Source of the DNA: Kitasatospora sp. NBC_01266
GTDB lineage: Bacteria; Actinomycetota; Actinomycetes; Streptomycetales; Streptomycetaceae
Direction: 5' to 3'
Assembly: GCF_036242395.1 (NCBI RefSeq)
Contig: NZ_CP108458.1
Coordinates: forward strand, 310,001 to 374,000
Length of the DNA stretch: 64,000 nucleotides
The notes below the pieces were generated by a model, which did no database searches, was not told the origin of the DNA, and saw only the letters and a program-made list of their open reading frames with translations. Numbering within the stretch: position 1 is the stretch's first letter; every line of letters starts with the position of its first letter. Of the stretch, positions 6,844 to 15,384 are shown piece after piece. Made by a program: the position numbers and the translations under genes.

Positions 6844-9252
6844 ATGGACACGTCAGCGACCGGCGGCGGTCATCCTGCCGGAACCTTCGCCCCGGGGGCG
6901 GCCGTGGCCCTGGCGGCCGGGGACGGAGCGCTGACCGGCTGGAGTCCGGGCGCCCAGCAACTGCTCGGGTACTCGGCCTCCGAAGCCGTGGGCCGGGCCG
7001 CGACGGAGCTGCTCGCCTCCCCGCTCCCGGCGTCCGCCCACGGACGGCTGGCCGACCACGAAGGCTGGACCGGCGGCGTGGTCCTGCGCGATCGCGACGG
7101 ACGGCCGGTGCGGTGCCGGCTGGCCGTGCGTTCGCTGGTCGACGGTGACGGGCGGGTCGACTGGCTGCTCCAGGCCGCCCCGCTGCCGCACGGGGAGAGC
7201 GACGACGACCAGCTGCTCCCCCTGTCGTTCGACCAGTCCCCGTTCGCCCTGGCGATCTACGACACCGAGGGGCGGTTCCTGCACGTCAACGAGGCCATGG
7301 CGGAGCAGCTCGGCGCCTCCCAGCAGGAGGTCCGCGGGCTTCGGATCACCGAGCACCTGTCGGATCCGCTGTTCGAGGGCCCGCAGCGCAGCGTCGAGCG
7401 GGTGGCGGCGACCGGAGAGCCGGAGCAGCTCGAGAACTACCTGCGGGTGCCGGGCGAGGCCCGCGCGCATGCCTGGATCACCCACTTCACCCCGCTCAAG
7501 GACCCGGCCGGGCTGGTCCGCGGTGTGCAGCTGGCCGCGCTCGACTTCTCCGAGCAGCAGGCGTCCCGGGAACGCCTGGCGCTGCTCAACGAGGCCAGCA
7601 GGCGGATCGGCAGCAGCCTGGACGTGGTCCGCACCGCCCAGGAGCTGGCCGACGTGGCCGTTCCCGCCTGCGCGGACTTCGTCTCGGTCGACCTGCTCGA
7701 CGCCGTGCTGGAGGGGGACGAGCCCGCACCGATCCCGACCGGCGGGCCGCTGGTCCTGCGGCGGGTGGCCGTCCGCTCGGACCGGCCGGGCGTCGTCGCG
7801 GCCGGCCAGCCGGCCACCTACCCGGCCCGCTCCCCCAATGCCCGCTGCCTGGCCGCCGGCCGCGCCATCGCCCACCGGATGACCGATCCCGAGATCGCCC
7901 AGTGGCTGGCCGAGGACCCGGACCGGGCCGCCTGGGTGCGCCGGCACCACCCGCATTCGCTGCTCACGGCGCCACTGCGGGCACGCGGCACGAACCTCGG
8001 CGTCGTCCTCTTCACCCGGCTGGACCCCAACGCCGCACCGTACGGGCCGGACGACCTGCGGGTCGCCGAGGAACTGGCGGCCCGCGCCGCGGTCTGCATC
8101 GACAACGCCCGCCGCTACACGCGTGAGCACACCGCCGCCCTGGCCCTCCAGCAGAGCCTGCTGCCGCGGGGGACGCCCGAGCAGACCGCCGTCGACGTCG
8201 CGGGCCGCTACCTGCCCGCCGGCTCGCAGGCGGGCGTCGGCGGTGACTGGTTCGACGTGATCCCGCTCTCCGGAGCCCGGGTCGCCCTCGTCGTCGGCGA
8301 CATCGTCGGCCACGGCATCCACGCCTCCGCCGCCATGGGTCGCCTGCGCACGGCCGTGCGCACCCTCGCCGACGTCGACCTGGCCCCGGACGAGCTGCTC
8401 GCGCACCTGGACGACCTGGTCATCCGACTCGGCACCGGGCAGGAGTGCGCGGACGTACCACCGGGAGAGCTCGGAGCCACCTGCCTGTACGCGGTCTACG
8501 ACCCCGTCTCCCGCCGGTGCTCGCTCGCCGACGCCGGCCACCCGTGGCCCGCGCTGGTCACCCCCGACGGCACCGTGGACTTCATCGAACTGCCCACCGG
8601 CCCACCGCTGGGCCTGGGTGGGCTGCCCTTCGAGTGCGTCGAAACCGAGCTCCCCGAAGGCAGCCTCCTCGCGCTGTACACCGACGGCCTGATCGAAGCC
8701 CGCGGTCGCGACGTCGACACCGGCCTGAGCACCCTGCGCACGGCCCTGGCCACGGCTGCCGGCCCCTCGCTCGACACCATCTGCGACACCGTCCTGGCGG
8801 AGCTGCTCGACGCGCGGCCCACCGACGACGTCGCCCTGCTCATCGCCCGCACCCGTGCCCTGGACATCGCCCACGTCGCCCGCTGGGACGTCCCCGCCGA
8901 TCCGGCCGTCGTCGCCGAGATCCGCGCGAAGGCGACCGCGCAGCTCCACGCGTGGGAGCTGGACGAGCTGGCCTTCGTCACCGAACTCACGGTCAGCGAG
9001 CTGGTGACCAACGCGATCCGGTACGCCGCCCCGCCCATCCAGCTACGGCTCATCAAGGACCGGACGCTGATCTGCGAGGTCTCCGACGCCAGCAGCACCG
9101 CGCCGCACCTGCGCCGCGCCCGCATCTTCGACGAGGGCGGACGCGGCCTGCTGCTGGTCGCCCAGCTCACCGAACGCTGGGGCACCCGGCACAGCGGCAC
9201 CGGCAAGACCATCTGGGCCGAGCAGCCGCTGCCCCGCCTGCCCCGGCTCTGA
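6844..9252 (+). CDS. PAS-GAF-SpoIIE phosphatase-HATPase signalling protein
   Basis: An 802-aa cytosolic signalling protein. Domains in order: a PAS-like region (about 15-120), a second PAS (about 130-250, with FDQSPFALAIYDTEGRFLHV), a GAF domain (about 255-425), a SpoIIE/PP2C phosphatase (about 430-655, with GGDWFDVIPL, VGDIVGHG and LALYTDGLIEAR), and a C-terminal RsbW-like ATPase (about 670-795, with SELVTNAIRYA and EGGRGLLLVAQL). Proteins of this architecture in streptomycetes combine anti-sigma-factor kinase and anti-anti-sigma phosphatase activities in one chain and tune sigma-B-like factors. No sigma factor or anti-anti-sigma gene is adjacent, so its partners are encoded elsewhere. The PAS and GAF domains probably sense a small molecule or redox state. 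Confidence 0.88.
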   Translation: MDTSATGGGHPAGTFAPGAAVALAAGDGALTGWSPGAQQLLGYSASEAVGRAATELLASPLPASAHGRLADHEGWTGGVVLRDRDGRPVRCRLAVRSLVDGDGRVDWLLQAAPLPHGESDDDQLLPLSFDQSPFALAIYDTEGRFLHVNEAMAEQLGASQQEVRGLRITEHLSDPLFEGPQRSVERVAATGEPEQLENYLRVPGEARAHAWITHFTPLKDPAGLVRGVQLAALDFSEQQASRERLALLNEASRRIGSSLDVVRTAQELADVAVPACADFVSVDLLDAVLEGDEPAPIPTGGPLVLRRVAVRSDRPGVVAAGQPATYPARSPNARCLAAGRAIAHRMTDPEIAQWLAEDPDRAAWVRRHHPHSLLTAPLRARGTNLGVVLFTRLDPNAAPYGPDDLRVAEELAARAAVCIDNARRYTREHTAALALQQSLLPRGTPEQTAVDVAGRYLPAGSQAGVGGDWFDVIPLSGARVALVVGDIVGHGIHASAAMGRLRTAVRTLADVDLAPDELLAHLDDLVIRLGTGQECADVPPGELGATCLYAVYDPVSRRCSLADAGHPWPALVTPDGTVDFIELPTGPPLGLGGLPFECVETELPEGSLLALYTDGLIEARGRDVDTGLSTLRTALATAAGPSLDTICDTVLAELLDARPTDDVALLIARTRALDIAHVARWDVPADPAVVAEIRAKATAQLHAWELDELAFVTELTVSELVTNAIRYAAPPIQLRLIKDRTLICEVSDASSTAPHLRRARIFDEGGRGLLLVAQLTERWGTRHSGTGKTIWAEQPLPRLPRL

Positions 9253-9333
9253 CCAGGCCCTGGCTCACGCCCGAAGCCGGGCTCGGCGGGGCGGCGGGTC
9301 CGGGCGCACTACAGCGGGCGCGTCGCTGTCCGG

Positions 9334-9999
9334 TCAGCCGCGCTCGACCGCGGTCTCGTCCGGGGTGGGCGGGCTGATGATCCACAGCACCTCGGTGGTG
9401 CCGGCCGCGGTGTTCACCAGGCGGTGCGGCACCGAGGTGGCGTACTCGATGCTGTCCCCGGTGCGCAGCACGTACTTCTCGTCGTCGAGCTCCAGGCTGA
9501 CCTCGCCGTTGAGGACGAGCAGGATCTCCTGGGCGTCGCCGTGGGTGTAGGCGCCGTCGCCGGTGCTGGCCCCGGGCTCGAAGTCGGCGCTGTAGACCTC
9601 CAGATGCCGCAGCGGCGGCTGCGCGATCATGAACTTCCGCGAGCCGGCCTGGACTCCCACCTCGGGTCGGTCCTCGCGTCGCAGGACCTGGTGCCGCACC
9701 GGCGCACGGGTCTCGAAGAGGTCGGCGACCGCGATGCCGAGCGCGAGGGCGATCCGGCGCAGCGAGCTGACGCTGGCCTCGGTGCGCCCGTTCTCGAGCT
9801 GGCTGAGGAAGCTCGGGCTGACTCCGGCCGCCTCGCCCAGCGCGCGCAGCGTCAGCCGGCGCATCTGGCGGTAGTCGCGCACCCGGGCGCCGACGTGCGA
9901 GTCGCCGCCGTGCGTCGAGCGGGCGCCCTTGCCCCCGGGCTTCTCCTTGGGCTCGTCCTCGGGCTTGTCCTTGGCGGACTTCCCCCCGGATGAACGCAT
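9334..9999 (-). CDS. XRE-family regulator with C-terminal cupin
   Basis: A 221-aa regulator. A basic Lys/Glu/Pro-rich N-terminus is followed by an XRE helix-turn-helix (about 36-92: LTLRALGEAAGVSPSFLSQLENG). The cupin ligand domain is about 125-215 (AYTHGDAQEILLVLNGEVSLEL, then SVPHRLVNTAAG). This is the SutR/PuuR-like architecture often found controlling polyamine or amino-acid catabolism. The start at 9999 is chosen because upstream codons do not look coding. It is divergent from the saccharopine-dehydrogenase-like gene. The 160-bp gap holds a TGAACA-AGC-TGTTCA palindrome, and a related element recurs before the APC permease gene. I infer that it controls that set. Confidence 0.85.
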   Translation of the reverse strand: MRSSGGKSAKDKPEDEPKEKPGGKGARSTHGGDSHVGARVRDYRQMRRLTLRALGEAAGVSPSFLSQLENGRTEASVSSLRRIALALGIAVADLFETRAPVRHQVLRREDRPEVGVQAGSRKFMIAQPPLRHLEVYSADFEPGASTGDGAYTHGDAQEILLVLNGEVSLELDDEKYVLRTGDSIEYATSVPHRLVNTAAGTTEVLWIISPPTPDETAVERG

Positions 10000-10087
10000 C
10001 CTGACCACCGTCCTCTGCCGTCGAGCCGCCTGCCCGATGAAGTCTAGGCCCGGGGGCGTTGACCTGGGTACATGTGACTCTTGCCAC

Positions 10088-10127
10088 CACTGAACACCGA
10101 TGATAGCTTCACTGAACAAGCTGTTCA
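10088..10127. promoter_or_regulatory. Operator candidate: CACTGAACA direct repeat plus TGAACA/TGTTCA palindrome
   Basis: CACTGAACA occurs at 10088-10096 and again 22 bp later at 10110-10118. The second copy begins a perfect palindrome, TGAACA-AGC-TGTTCA, at 10113-10127. It lies between divergent genes for the XRE-cupin regulator and the saccharopine-dehydrogenase-like enzyme. The 24-bp context starting TAGCTTCAC recurs at 12997, which supports a shared regulator. Confidence 0.6.
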
Positions 10128-10159
10128 ATCAAGCTTTACGATCTTCGAGAGGCGATCCC

Positions 10160-11392
10160 ATGCGGATTCTTCTGGTCGGCGCCGGCGGTGTGGGTTCGGC
10201 GGTCGTGGCGATCGCCGCCCGCAGGGACTTCTTCGAGCACCTGGTGGTCGCGGACTACGACCTCGCGCGGGCCGAGCGGGCGGTGGCGGCGGTGGCGGAC
10301 AGCCGGTTCTCGGCGGTTCGCGTCGACGCCGCCGACCCGGCGGCCGTGCGGGCCCTGCTCACCGAGTGGCGGTGCGACGTGCTGCTGAACGCCACCGATC
10401 CGCGCTTCGTCCCGCCGCTCTTCGCGGCGGCGCTGGCCGGCGACGCAAACTACCTGGACATGGCGATGTCGCTCTCCACGCCGCACCCCGAGCAGCCGTA
10501 CCAGCTGACCGGGGTCAAGCTTGGCGACGCGCAGTTCGAGCAGCAGGCCGACTGGGCCGCCAAGGGCCGGCTCGCGCTGGTCGGCATCGGCGTCGAGCCG
10601 GGCCTGTCGGACGTCTTCGCGCGCTACGCGGCCGACGAACTGTTCGACGAGATCGAGGAGATCGGCGTCCGGGACGGCGCCAACCTGACGGTCGACGGCT
10701 ACGACTTCGCGCCCTCGTTCTCGATCTGGACCACCATCGAGGAGTGCCTGAACCCGCCGGTGGTCTTCGAGAAGGACCGCGGCTGGTACACCACCGAGCC
10801 GTTCACCGAGCCCGAGGTCTTCGACTTCCCCGAGGGCATCGGGCCGGTGGAGTGCGTGAACGTCGAGCACGAGGAGGTGCTGCTGATCCCGCGCTGGGTC
10901 GACGCGGGCCGGGTCACCTTCAAGTACGGCCTGGGCGAGGAGTTCATCAGCGTCCTGCGGACCCTGCACAAGCTCGGCCTGGACCGCACCGCGCCGGTCA
11001 CGGTGGCCAGCGACGCCGGACCGGTGAAGGTCTCGCCGCGCGACCTGGTCGCGGCCTGCCTGCCCGACCCGGCCACCCTCGGCGACCGGATGCGCGGCAA
11101 GACCTGCGCCGGCACCTGGGTCAGGGGCACCAAGGACGGCGCGCCGCGCGAGGTGTACCTCTACCACGTCGTCGACAACGAGTGGACAATGCGGGAGTAC
11201 GGCTCGCAGGCCGTGGTCTGGCAGACGGCCATCAACCCGGTGGTCGCGCTGGAGTTGCTGGCCCGCGGCACCTGGAGCGGCTCCGGGATCCTGGGCCCCG
11301 AGGCACTGGCGCCGCGGCCGTTCCTCGACCTGCTGGTCGAGTACGGCTCCCCGTGGGGGCTGCGCGAGCAGGACCCGACCGTCCGCGGCTGA
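10160..11392 (+). CDS. Saccharopine dehydrogenase family protein
   Basis: A 410-aa NAD(P)-dependent oxidoreductase-like protein. The N-terminal Rossmann motif is ILLVGAGGVGSAVV, followed by an Asp-ended strand (VVADYDLARAER) typical of saccharopine dehydrogenase or carboxynorspermidine synthase folds. GVEPGLSDVFARYAADELF fits the conserved segment of that family. The start at 10160 follows GAGAGGCGATCCC. It probably acts in the cytosol on an amino acid or polyamine adduct; the exact reaction is not readable from sequence. Downstream in the same direction are an FAD oxidoreductase and an APC permease, and upstream is the XRE-cupin regulator. Together they suggest one catabolic regulon rather than lysine biosynthesis. 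Confidence 0.8.
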   Translation: MRILLVGAGGVGSAVVAIAARRDFFEHLVVADYDLARAERAVAAVADSRFSAVRVDAADPAAVRALLTEWRCDVLLNATDPRFVPPLFAAALAGDANYLDMAMSLSTPHPEQPYQLTGVKLGDAQFEQQADWAAKGRLALVGIGVEPGLSDVFARYAADELFDEIEEIGVRDGANLTVDGYDFAPSFSIWTTIEECLNPPVVFEKDRGWYTTEPFTEPEVFDFPEGIGPVECVNVEHEEVLLIPRWVDAGRVTFKYGLGEEFISVLRTLHKLGLDRTAPVTVASDAGPVKVSPRDLVAACLPDPATLGDRMRGKTCAGTWVRGTKDGAPREVYLYHVVDNEWTMREYGSQAVVWQTAINPVVALELLARGTWSGSGILGPEALAPRPFLDLLVEYGSPWGLREQDPTVRG

Positions 11393-11532
11393 GCACCCGC
11401 CAGGACCCGGACCGGCGGCGGGCGACCCGGCCCGCCGCCCGGCGGACGACCCGCAGCAGCCGCCGCGCAGCGCGCGGCCGCGCCGCCCGCCGGTCACAGC
11501 ATCGAGCAGCAGAGAACGGAAGCAGGTTTCCC

Positions 11533-12948
11533 GTGGGCACAGCCACCACCGCCAACGGCGGTGTCTCCTTCTGGTACTCCACCCTGGGCGTGCCGCAGCC
11601 CGGCCAACCGCTGGACGGCTCCACCGAGGTGGACGTCTGCGTGGTGGGCGGCGGCTACACCGGACTGTGGACCGCCTACTACCTGAAGAAGGCCGATCCG
11701 AGCCTCCGGATCGCCGTCCTGGAGCAGCGGTTCTGCGGCTACGGCGCCTCCGGCCGCAACGGCGGCTGGCTGTACGGCGGGTTCGCCGGGCGCGGCGCCT
11801 TCGCCCGCAGCCACGGCAAGGAGGCCGCGATCCGCATGCAGCGGGCGATGAACGCCTCGGTGGACGAGGTGATCAGGGTCGCCGCGGCTGAAGCCATCGA
11901 GGCCGGCATCGTCAAGGGCGGTGTCCTGGAGGTGGCCCGCAGCCGCCCCCAACTGGCGCGCCTGGAGGCCTTCGTCGCTGAGGAGCACGCCTTCGGCCAG
12001 CTCGAGCAGGTGCTGCTCTCGGCCGATGAGGCGGCCGAGCGGCTCGCGGTGGCCGGCACGCTGGCCGCCAGTTGGAGCCCGCACGGGGCCCGGATCCAGC
12101 CCGCGCTCCTGGTCCGGGGCCTGGCCGCGGTGGTGCGGGCGCTGGGTGTGCGGGTGTACGAGGGCACCGCGGTCACCGAGATCCGGCCGGCCGCGGCCGG
12201 CGCCCCGGCGCAGGCCGTCACCGCGCGGGGCACGGTCAGCGCCGCCTTCGTGCTGCGGGCCACCGAGGGCTTCGCCGCCGCGCTGCGCGGCCGGCGCCGG
12301 ACCTGGCTGCCGATGAACTCGTCCATGATCGTCACCGAGCCGCTGCCGCCGTCCTTCTGGGCCGAGGTCGGCTGGCAGCGGTACGACACCCTGGGCGACC
12401 TGGCGCACGCCTACATGTACGCGCAGCGCACCGCCGACGACCGGATCGCCCTCGGCGGGCGCGGCGTGCCGTACCGCTTCGGCTCGCGCACCGACCACGA
12501 CGGCGGCACCGCGCCCCGCACGGTGCGCCAACTGCGGGCGATCCTGGACGACTTCTTCCCGGCCGCCGCCGAGGTGGGGATCGCGCACGCCTGGTCCGGT
12601 GTGCTCGGCGTGCCACGCGACTGGTGCTGCACCGTCGAGTTGGATCCGCACTCGGGCCTGGGCTGGGCGGGCGGCTACGTCGGCAGCGGCGTGACCACCG
12701 CCAACCTGGCCGGCCGGACGCTGCGCGACCTGGTGCTGCGGGCGACCGGCGCGGGCGGCGGGACCGAACTGACCGCGCTGCCCTGGGTCGGCCACACCGT
12801 GCGCCGCTGGGAGCCCGAGCCGCTGCGCTGGCTCGGCGTGCACGGCATGTACGCCGCCTACCACGCGGCGGACCGCCAGGAGCGCGGCGGGCGGGCCACC
12901 ACCTCGCCCATCGCCCGGGTCGCCGACCGGATCGCCGGGCGGCACTGA
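11533..12948 (+). CDS. FAD-dependent oxidoreductase (DAO family, PuuB/YnjC-like)
   Basis: A 471-aa flavoprotein. The ADP-binding motif VDVCVVGGGYTGLWTAYYL and the Glu-ended second strand (AVLEQRFCGYGASGRNGG) fit the D-amino-acid-oxidase (DAO) family, whose members include gamma-glutamylputrescine oxidase. C-terminal GLGWAGGYVGSGVTTANLAGR is the expected FAD-contact segment. The start is a GTG at 11533, since the region upstream to 11392 has no coding character in this frame. Likely reaction: oxidation of a primary or secondary amine or amino acid to the imine or aldehyde, yielding hydrogen peroxide. Its place between the saccharopine-dehydrogenase-like protein and an amino-acid permease supports amine catabolism. 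The substrate is not determined. Confidence 0.82.
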   Translation: MGTATTANGGVSFWYSTLGVPQPGQPLDGSTEVDVCVVGGGYTGLWTAYYLKKADPSLRIAVLEQRFCGYGASGRNGGWLYGGFAGRGAFARSHGKEAAIRMQRAMNASVDEVIRVAAAEAIEAGIVKGGVLEVARSRPQLARLEAFVAEEHAFGQLEQVLLSADEAAERLAVAGTLAASWSPHGARIQPALLVRGLAAVVRALGVRVYEGTAVTEIRPAAAGAPAQAVTARGTVSAAFVLRATEGFAAALRGRRRTWLPMNSSMIVTEPLPPSFWAEVGWQRYDTLGDLAHAYMYAQRTADDRIALGGRGVPYRFGSRTDHDGGTAPRTVRQLRAILDDFFPAAAEVGIAHAWSGVLGVPRDWCCTVELDPHSGLGWAGGYVGSGVTTANLAGRTLRDLVLRATGAGGGTELTALPWVGHTVRRWEPEPLRWLGVHGMYAAYHAADRQERGGRATTSPIARVADRIAGRH

Positions 12949-12996
12949 GACCCGGCCGTGCCCGCGGCGCCCCTTGTCGACACCTGAGGGCGGTGG

Positions 12997-13020
12997 TAGC
13001 TTCACCGAACACTGCGTTCA
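12997..13020. promoter_or_regulatory. Second copy of the GAAC/GTTC operator candidate
   Basis: TAGCTTCACCGAACACTGCG followed by TTCA matches the element at 10104-10127 (TAGCTTCACTGAACAAGCTG then TTCA) at most positions. It lies about 145 bp upstream of the APC permease start, in the 214-bp gap after the FAD oxidoreductase. A different inverted repeat (13027-13042) follows directly. It probably binds the XRE-cupin regulator. Confidence 0.55.
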
Positions 13021-13026
13021 GTAGGT

Positions 13027-13042
13027 GTGAATTAATATTCAC
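13027..13042. promoter_or_regulatory. GTGAAT-N4-ATTCAC inverted repeat
   Basis: Perfect 6-bp arms GTGAAT and ATTCAC flank TAAT, an unusually AT-rich run in the leader region of the APC permease gene. It could be a promoter-proximal operator or include the -10 region. No matching regulator can be named from the sequence. Confidence 0.35.
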
Positions 13043-13162
13043 CGTCAGTGCAGACCGAGCGCGCCCATCCCGCGCCCCGGTGTGCCCCCACGTACCTCGC
13101 CCAGTGACAGCCGATCAGCTCCGTCGGCCGTCCCCGCGTCCCCCACAGACTCGGAGACCCTC

Positions 13163-14722
13163 ATGCCAAGCACACCACCGCCGCCCGCCCAGCCGGTCGC
13201 CGCCGACTTCCAGGCCGGGGAGAAGGGACTCAGGGGCAGCTCGCTCGGTCTGGTGTCCAGCGTCGCCATCGGCCTCGCCTCGACCGCACCCGCCTACAGC
13301 CTGGCGGCCACCCTGGGGATCGTGATCGCCGGCGTCGGCCTGCAGTCACCGATCGTCATGATCCTCGCCTTCATCCCGATGCTGCTGATCGCCTACGGGT
13401 ACAAGGAGTTGAACGAGGCCGACCCCGACTGCGGCACCACCTTCACCTGGGCCGCCCGGACCTTCGGCCCGCGCACCGGCTGGATGGGCGGCTGGGGGAT
13501 CATCGTCGCCGACGTCATCGTGCTCGCCAACCTCGCCCAGATCGCCGGGCAGTACGGCTTCACCCTGATCGGCGCCGACTCGCTCGCGGCCAGCACCACC
13601 TGGACCACGGTGGCCGGCGTGGTCTGGATCGTCCTGATGACCTGGCTCTGCTACATCGGCATCGAGATCTCCGCCACCCTGCAGAAGATCCTGCTGAGCG
13701 TCGAGGTGGTGCTGCTCGCGATCCTCTCCGTCACCGCCCTGGTCAAGGTCTACAGCGGCCACGGCGTCGCGGGATCGACCCACATCTCCCTCTCCTGGTT
13801 CAACCCGCTGGCCATTGACTCCCCCAGCGCCTTCACCAAGGGCATCCTCGCCGCGATCTTCATCTACTGGGGCTGGGACACCGCCGTCTCGGTCAACGAG
13901 GAGACCAAGGACGCCACCCGCACCCCCGGGCGGGCGGCCGTGATCTCCACCGTGCTGCTGCTGCTGATCTACGCCGTGGTCAGCACCTCGGCGCAGGCCT
14001 TCGCGGGCGTCGGCGCCACCGGCAGCGGGCTGGGCAACCCCGCCAACTCCGGCGACGTGCTCTCCGGCCTGGGCGGGGAGGTGTTCGGCAGCAGCGGCAT
14101 CGGCTGGTTCATGGCCAAGCTGCTCATCTTCATGGTGCTCACCTCCTCGGCCGCCTCCACCCAGACCTCGATCCTGCCGACCGCGCGCACCACGCTGTCG
14201 ATGGCCGCGCACAAGGCGCTGCCCGACCGCTTCGCCCGCATCCACAGCAGGTACCTGACCCCGACCTGGTCCACGGTCGGCATGGGCGTCGCCTCGATCG
14301 CCTTCTACATCGTGCTCACCGTGGTCAGCAGCAACGTGCTGACCGACTCGATCGGCTCGATCGGCCTGGCGATCGCCTTCTACTACGGACTCACCGGCCT
14401 GGCCTGCGTCTGGTACTACCGCAAGGTGCTCACCCGCAGCGCCCGCGACCTGTGGTTCAAGGGCATCCTGCCGGGCCTGGGCGCGCTGATCCTGTTCGGG
14501 CTCTTCGTCTACGCCGCGTTCTTCGTCTACGCCGACCCCGCGTACGGGACCGGCAGCGTCACCCTGCCCCTGCTGGGCAAGGTCGGCCGGGTCTCGGTGA
14601 TCGGGATCGGCTCGCTGGTGGTCGGCGTCGTGGTGATGTTCGGCTACGCCGCCGTGCGCCCCGCCTTCTTCCGCAAGGAGGTCATCCCCACCTCGGCCGC
14701 CCTCCCGGCACCCGCCGAGTAG
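13163..14722 (+). CDS. APC-family amino acid or polyamine permease
   Basis: A 519-aa inner-membrane transporter with about 12 to 14 hydrophobic segments. SLGLVSSVAIGLASTAPAYS is the characteristic first APC helix, with its broken glycine-rich motif. Further segments include AIFIYWGWDTAVSVNEETKD, the conserved helix 6-7 region, and repeated hydrophobic spans to the C-terminus. Start 13163 follows GGAGACCCTC; the frame extends to 13082 but upstream codons look non-coding. It probably imports an amino acid or amine by proton symport for the neighbouring oxidoreductases. It lies behind a copy of the GAAC/GTTC operator shared with the saccharopine-dehydrogenase-like gene, so the two are probably co-regulated. 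Confidence 0.85.
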   Translation: MPSTPPPPAQPVAADFQAGEKGLRGSSLGLVSSVAIGLASTAPAYSLAATLGIVIAGVGLQSPIVMILAFIPMLLIAYGYKELNEADPDCGTTFTWAARTFGPRTGWMGGWGIIVADVIVLANLAQIAGQYGFTLIGADSLAASTTWTTVAGVVWIVLMTWLCYIGIEISATLQKILLSVEVVLLAILSVTALVKVYSGHGVAGSTHISLSWFNPLAIDSPSAFTKGILAAIFIYWGWDTAVSVNEETKDATRTPGRAAVISTVLLLLIYAVVSTSAQAFAGVGATGSGLGNPANSGDVLSGLGGEVFGSSGIGWFMAKLLIFMVLTSSAASTQTSILPTARTTLSMAAHKALPDRFARIHSRYLTPTWSTVGMGVASIAFYIVLTVVSSNVLTDSIGSIGLAIAFYYGLTGLACVWYYRKVLTRSARDLWFKGILPGLGALILFGLFVYAAFFVYADPAYGTGSVTLPLLGKVGRVSVIGIGSLVVGVVVMFGYAAVRPAFFRKEVIPTSAALPAPAE

Positions 14723-14751
14723 CCCGCGCCTCCCCTGGCCCGTCCTGCGCC

Positions 14752-15384
14752 TCAGTCGGCGAGCGGCTCGTCCGCGAGGTACGGCGGCGCCGGCTCGTAC
14801 TGGATGTGGCGGCGCACGGCGCGGGCGTGGTCGCGGCCGTGCAGCCGCCCGATCAGCCACAGGGCCAGGTCGATGCCGGCCGAGACGCCCTGGCTGGTGG
14901 CGAGTCGACCGTCGATCACGTACCGGGCGTCGCGCACCACCGTGATGTCGCCGCGGGCCTGCAACGCGTCCTCGAAGGCGTGGTGGGTGGCCACCCGGCG
15001 GCCGCGGGCGGGTCCGGCCTCGTGCAGCAGCAGGGCGCCGGTGCAGACGCCGGTGGTCCAGTCGGCCTGGGCGGCGGTCTTGCGGATCCACTCGACCAGC
15101 ACGGGGTTGGACACCTCCCGCCGGGTGCCCTGGCCACCGGGGACCAGCAGCAGGTCCAGCGGCGGGTGGTCGTCGAAGGTGTGGTCGGGCAGCACCCGCA
15201 TGCCCTTGCCGCAGCGCACCGCGCCCGGCCGCTCGGCGATCAGGACGGCCCGGTCCAGCTGTTCGGCCCCGCTGTCGTGGTCGGCCCCGCCGCGGAGGAT
15301 GGCCGAGGTGGTGAACACCTCCCAGGGTCCGACGAAGTCCAACTCCTCGGCGCCGTCGAAGAGCAGCAGCCCGTACGTGGTCAT
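14752..15384 (-). CDS. DJ-1/PfpI family protein
   Basis: A 210-aa cytosolic protein of the class-I glutamine-amidotransferase-like (DJ-1/PfpI) fold. It opens YGLLLFDGAEELDFVGPWEV, typical of the isonitrile hydratase and AraC-associated subgroup. The nucleophile elbow is TGVCTGALLL with Cys near residue 108. THHAF follows as the conserved His region. Its start overlaps the stop of the upstream AraC gene by 4 bp (ATGA), so the two are translationally coupled and probably act together. A hydratase or deglycase role is possible; the substrate is unknown. It is convergent with the APC permease. Confidence 0.82.
   Translation of the reverse strand: MTTYGLLLFDGAEELDFVGPWEVFTTSAILRGGADHDSGAEQLDRAVLIAERPGAVRCGKGMRVLPDHTFDDHPPLDLLLVPGGQGTRREVSNPVLVEWIRKTAAQADWTTGVCTGALLLHEAGPARGRRVATHHAFEDALQARGDITVVRDARYVIDGRLATSQGVSAGIDLALWLIGRLHGRDHARAVRRHIQYEPAPPYLADEPLAD

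Noticed and set aside
9269..9282. GCCCG-AAGC-CGGGC hairpin between the phosphatase and XRE-cupin genes
   Set aside because: Only a 5-bp stem in 75% GC DNA, which is expected often by chance.
10100..10159. Upstream start for the saccharopine-dehydrogenase-like gene
   Set aside because: The extra codons overlap the operator palindrome and lack a ribosome binding site; ATG 10160 directly precedes the Rossmann strand.
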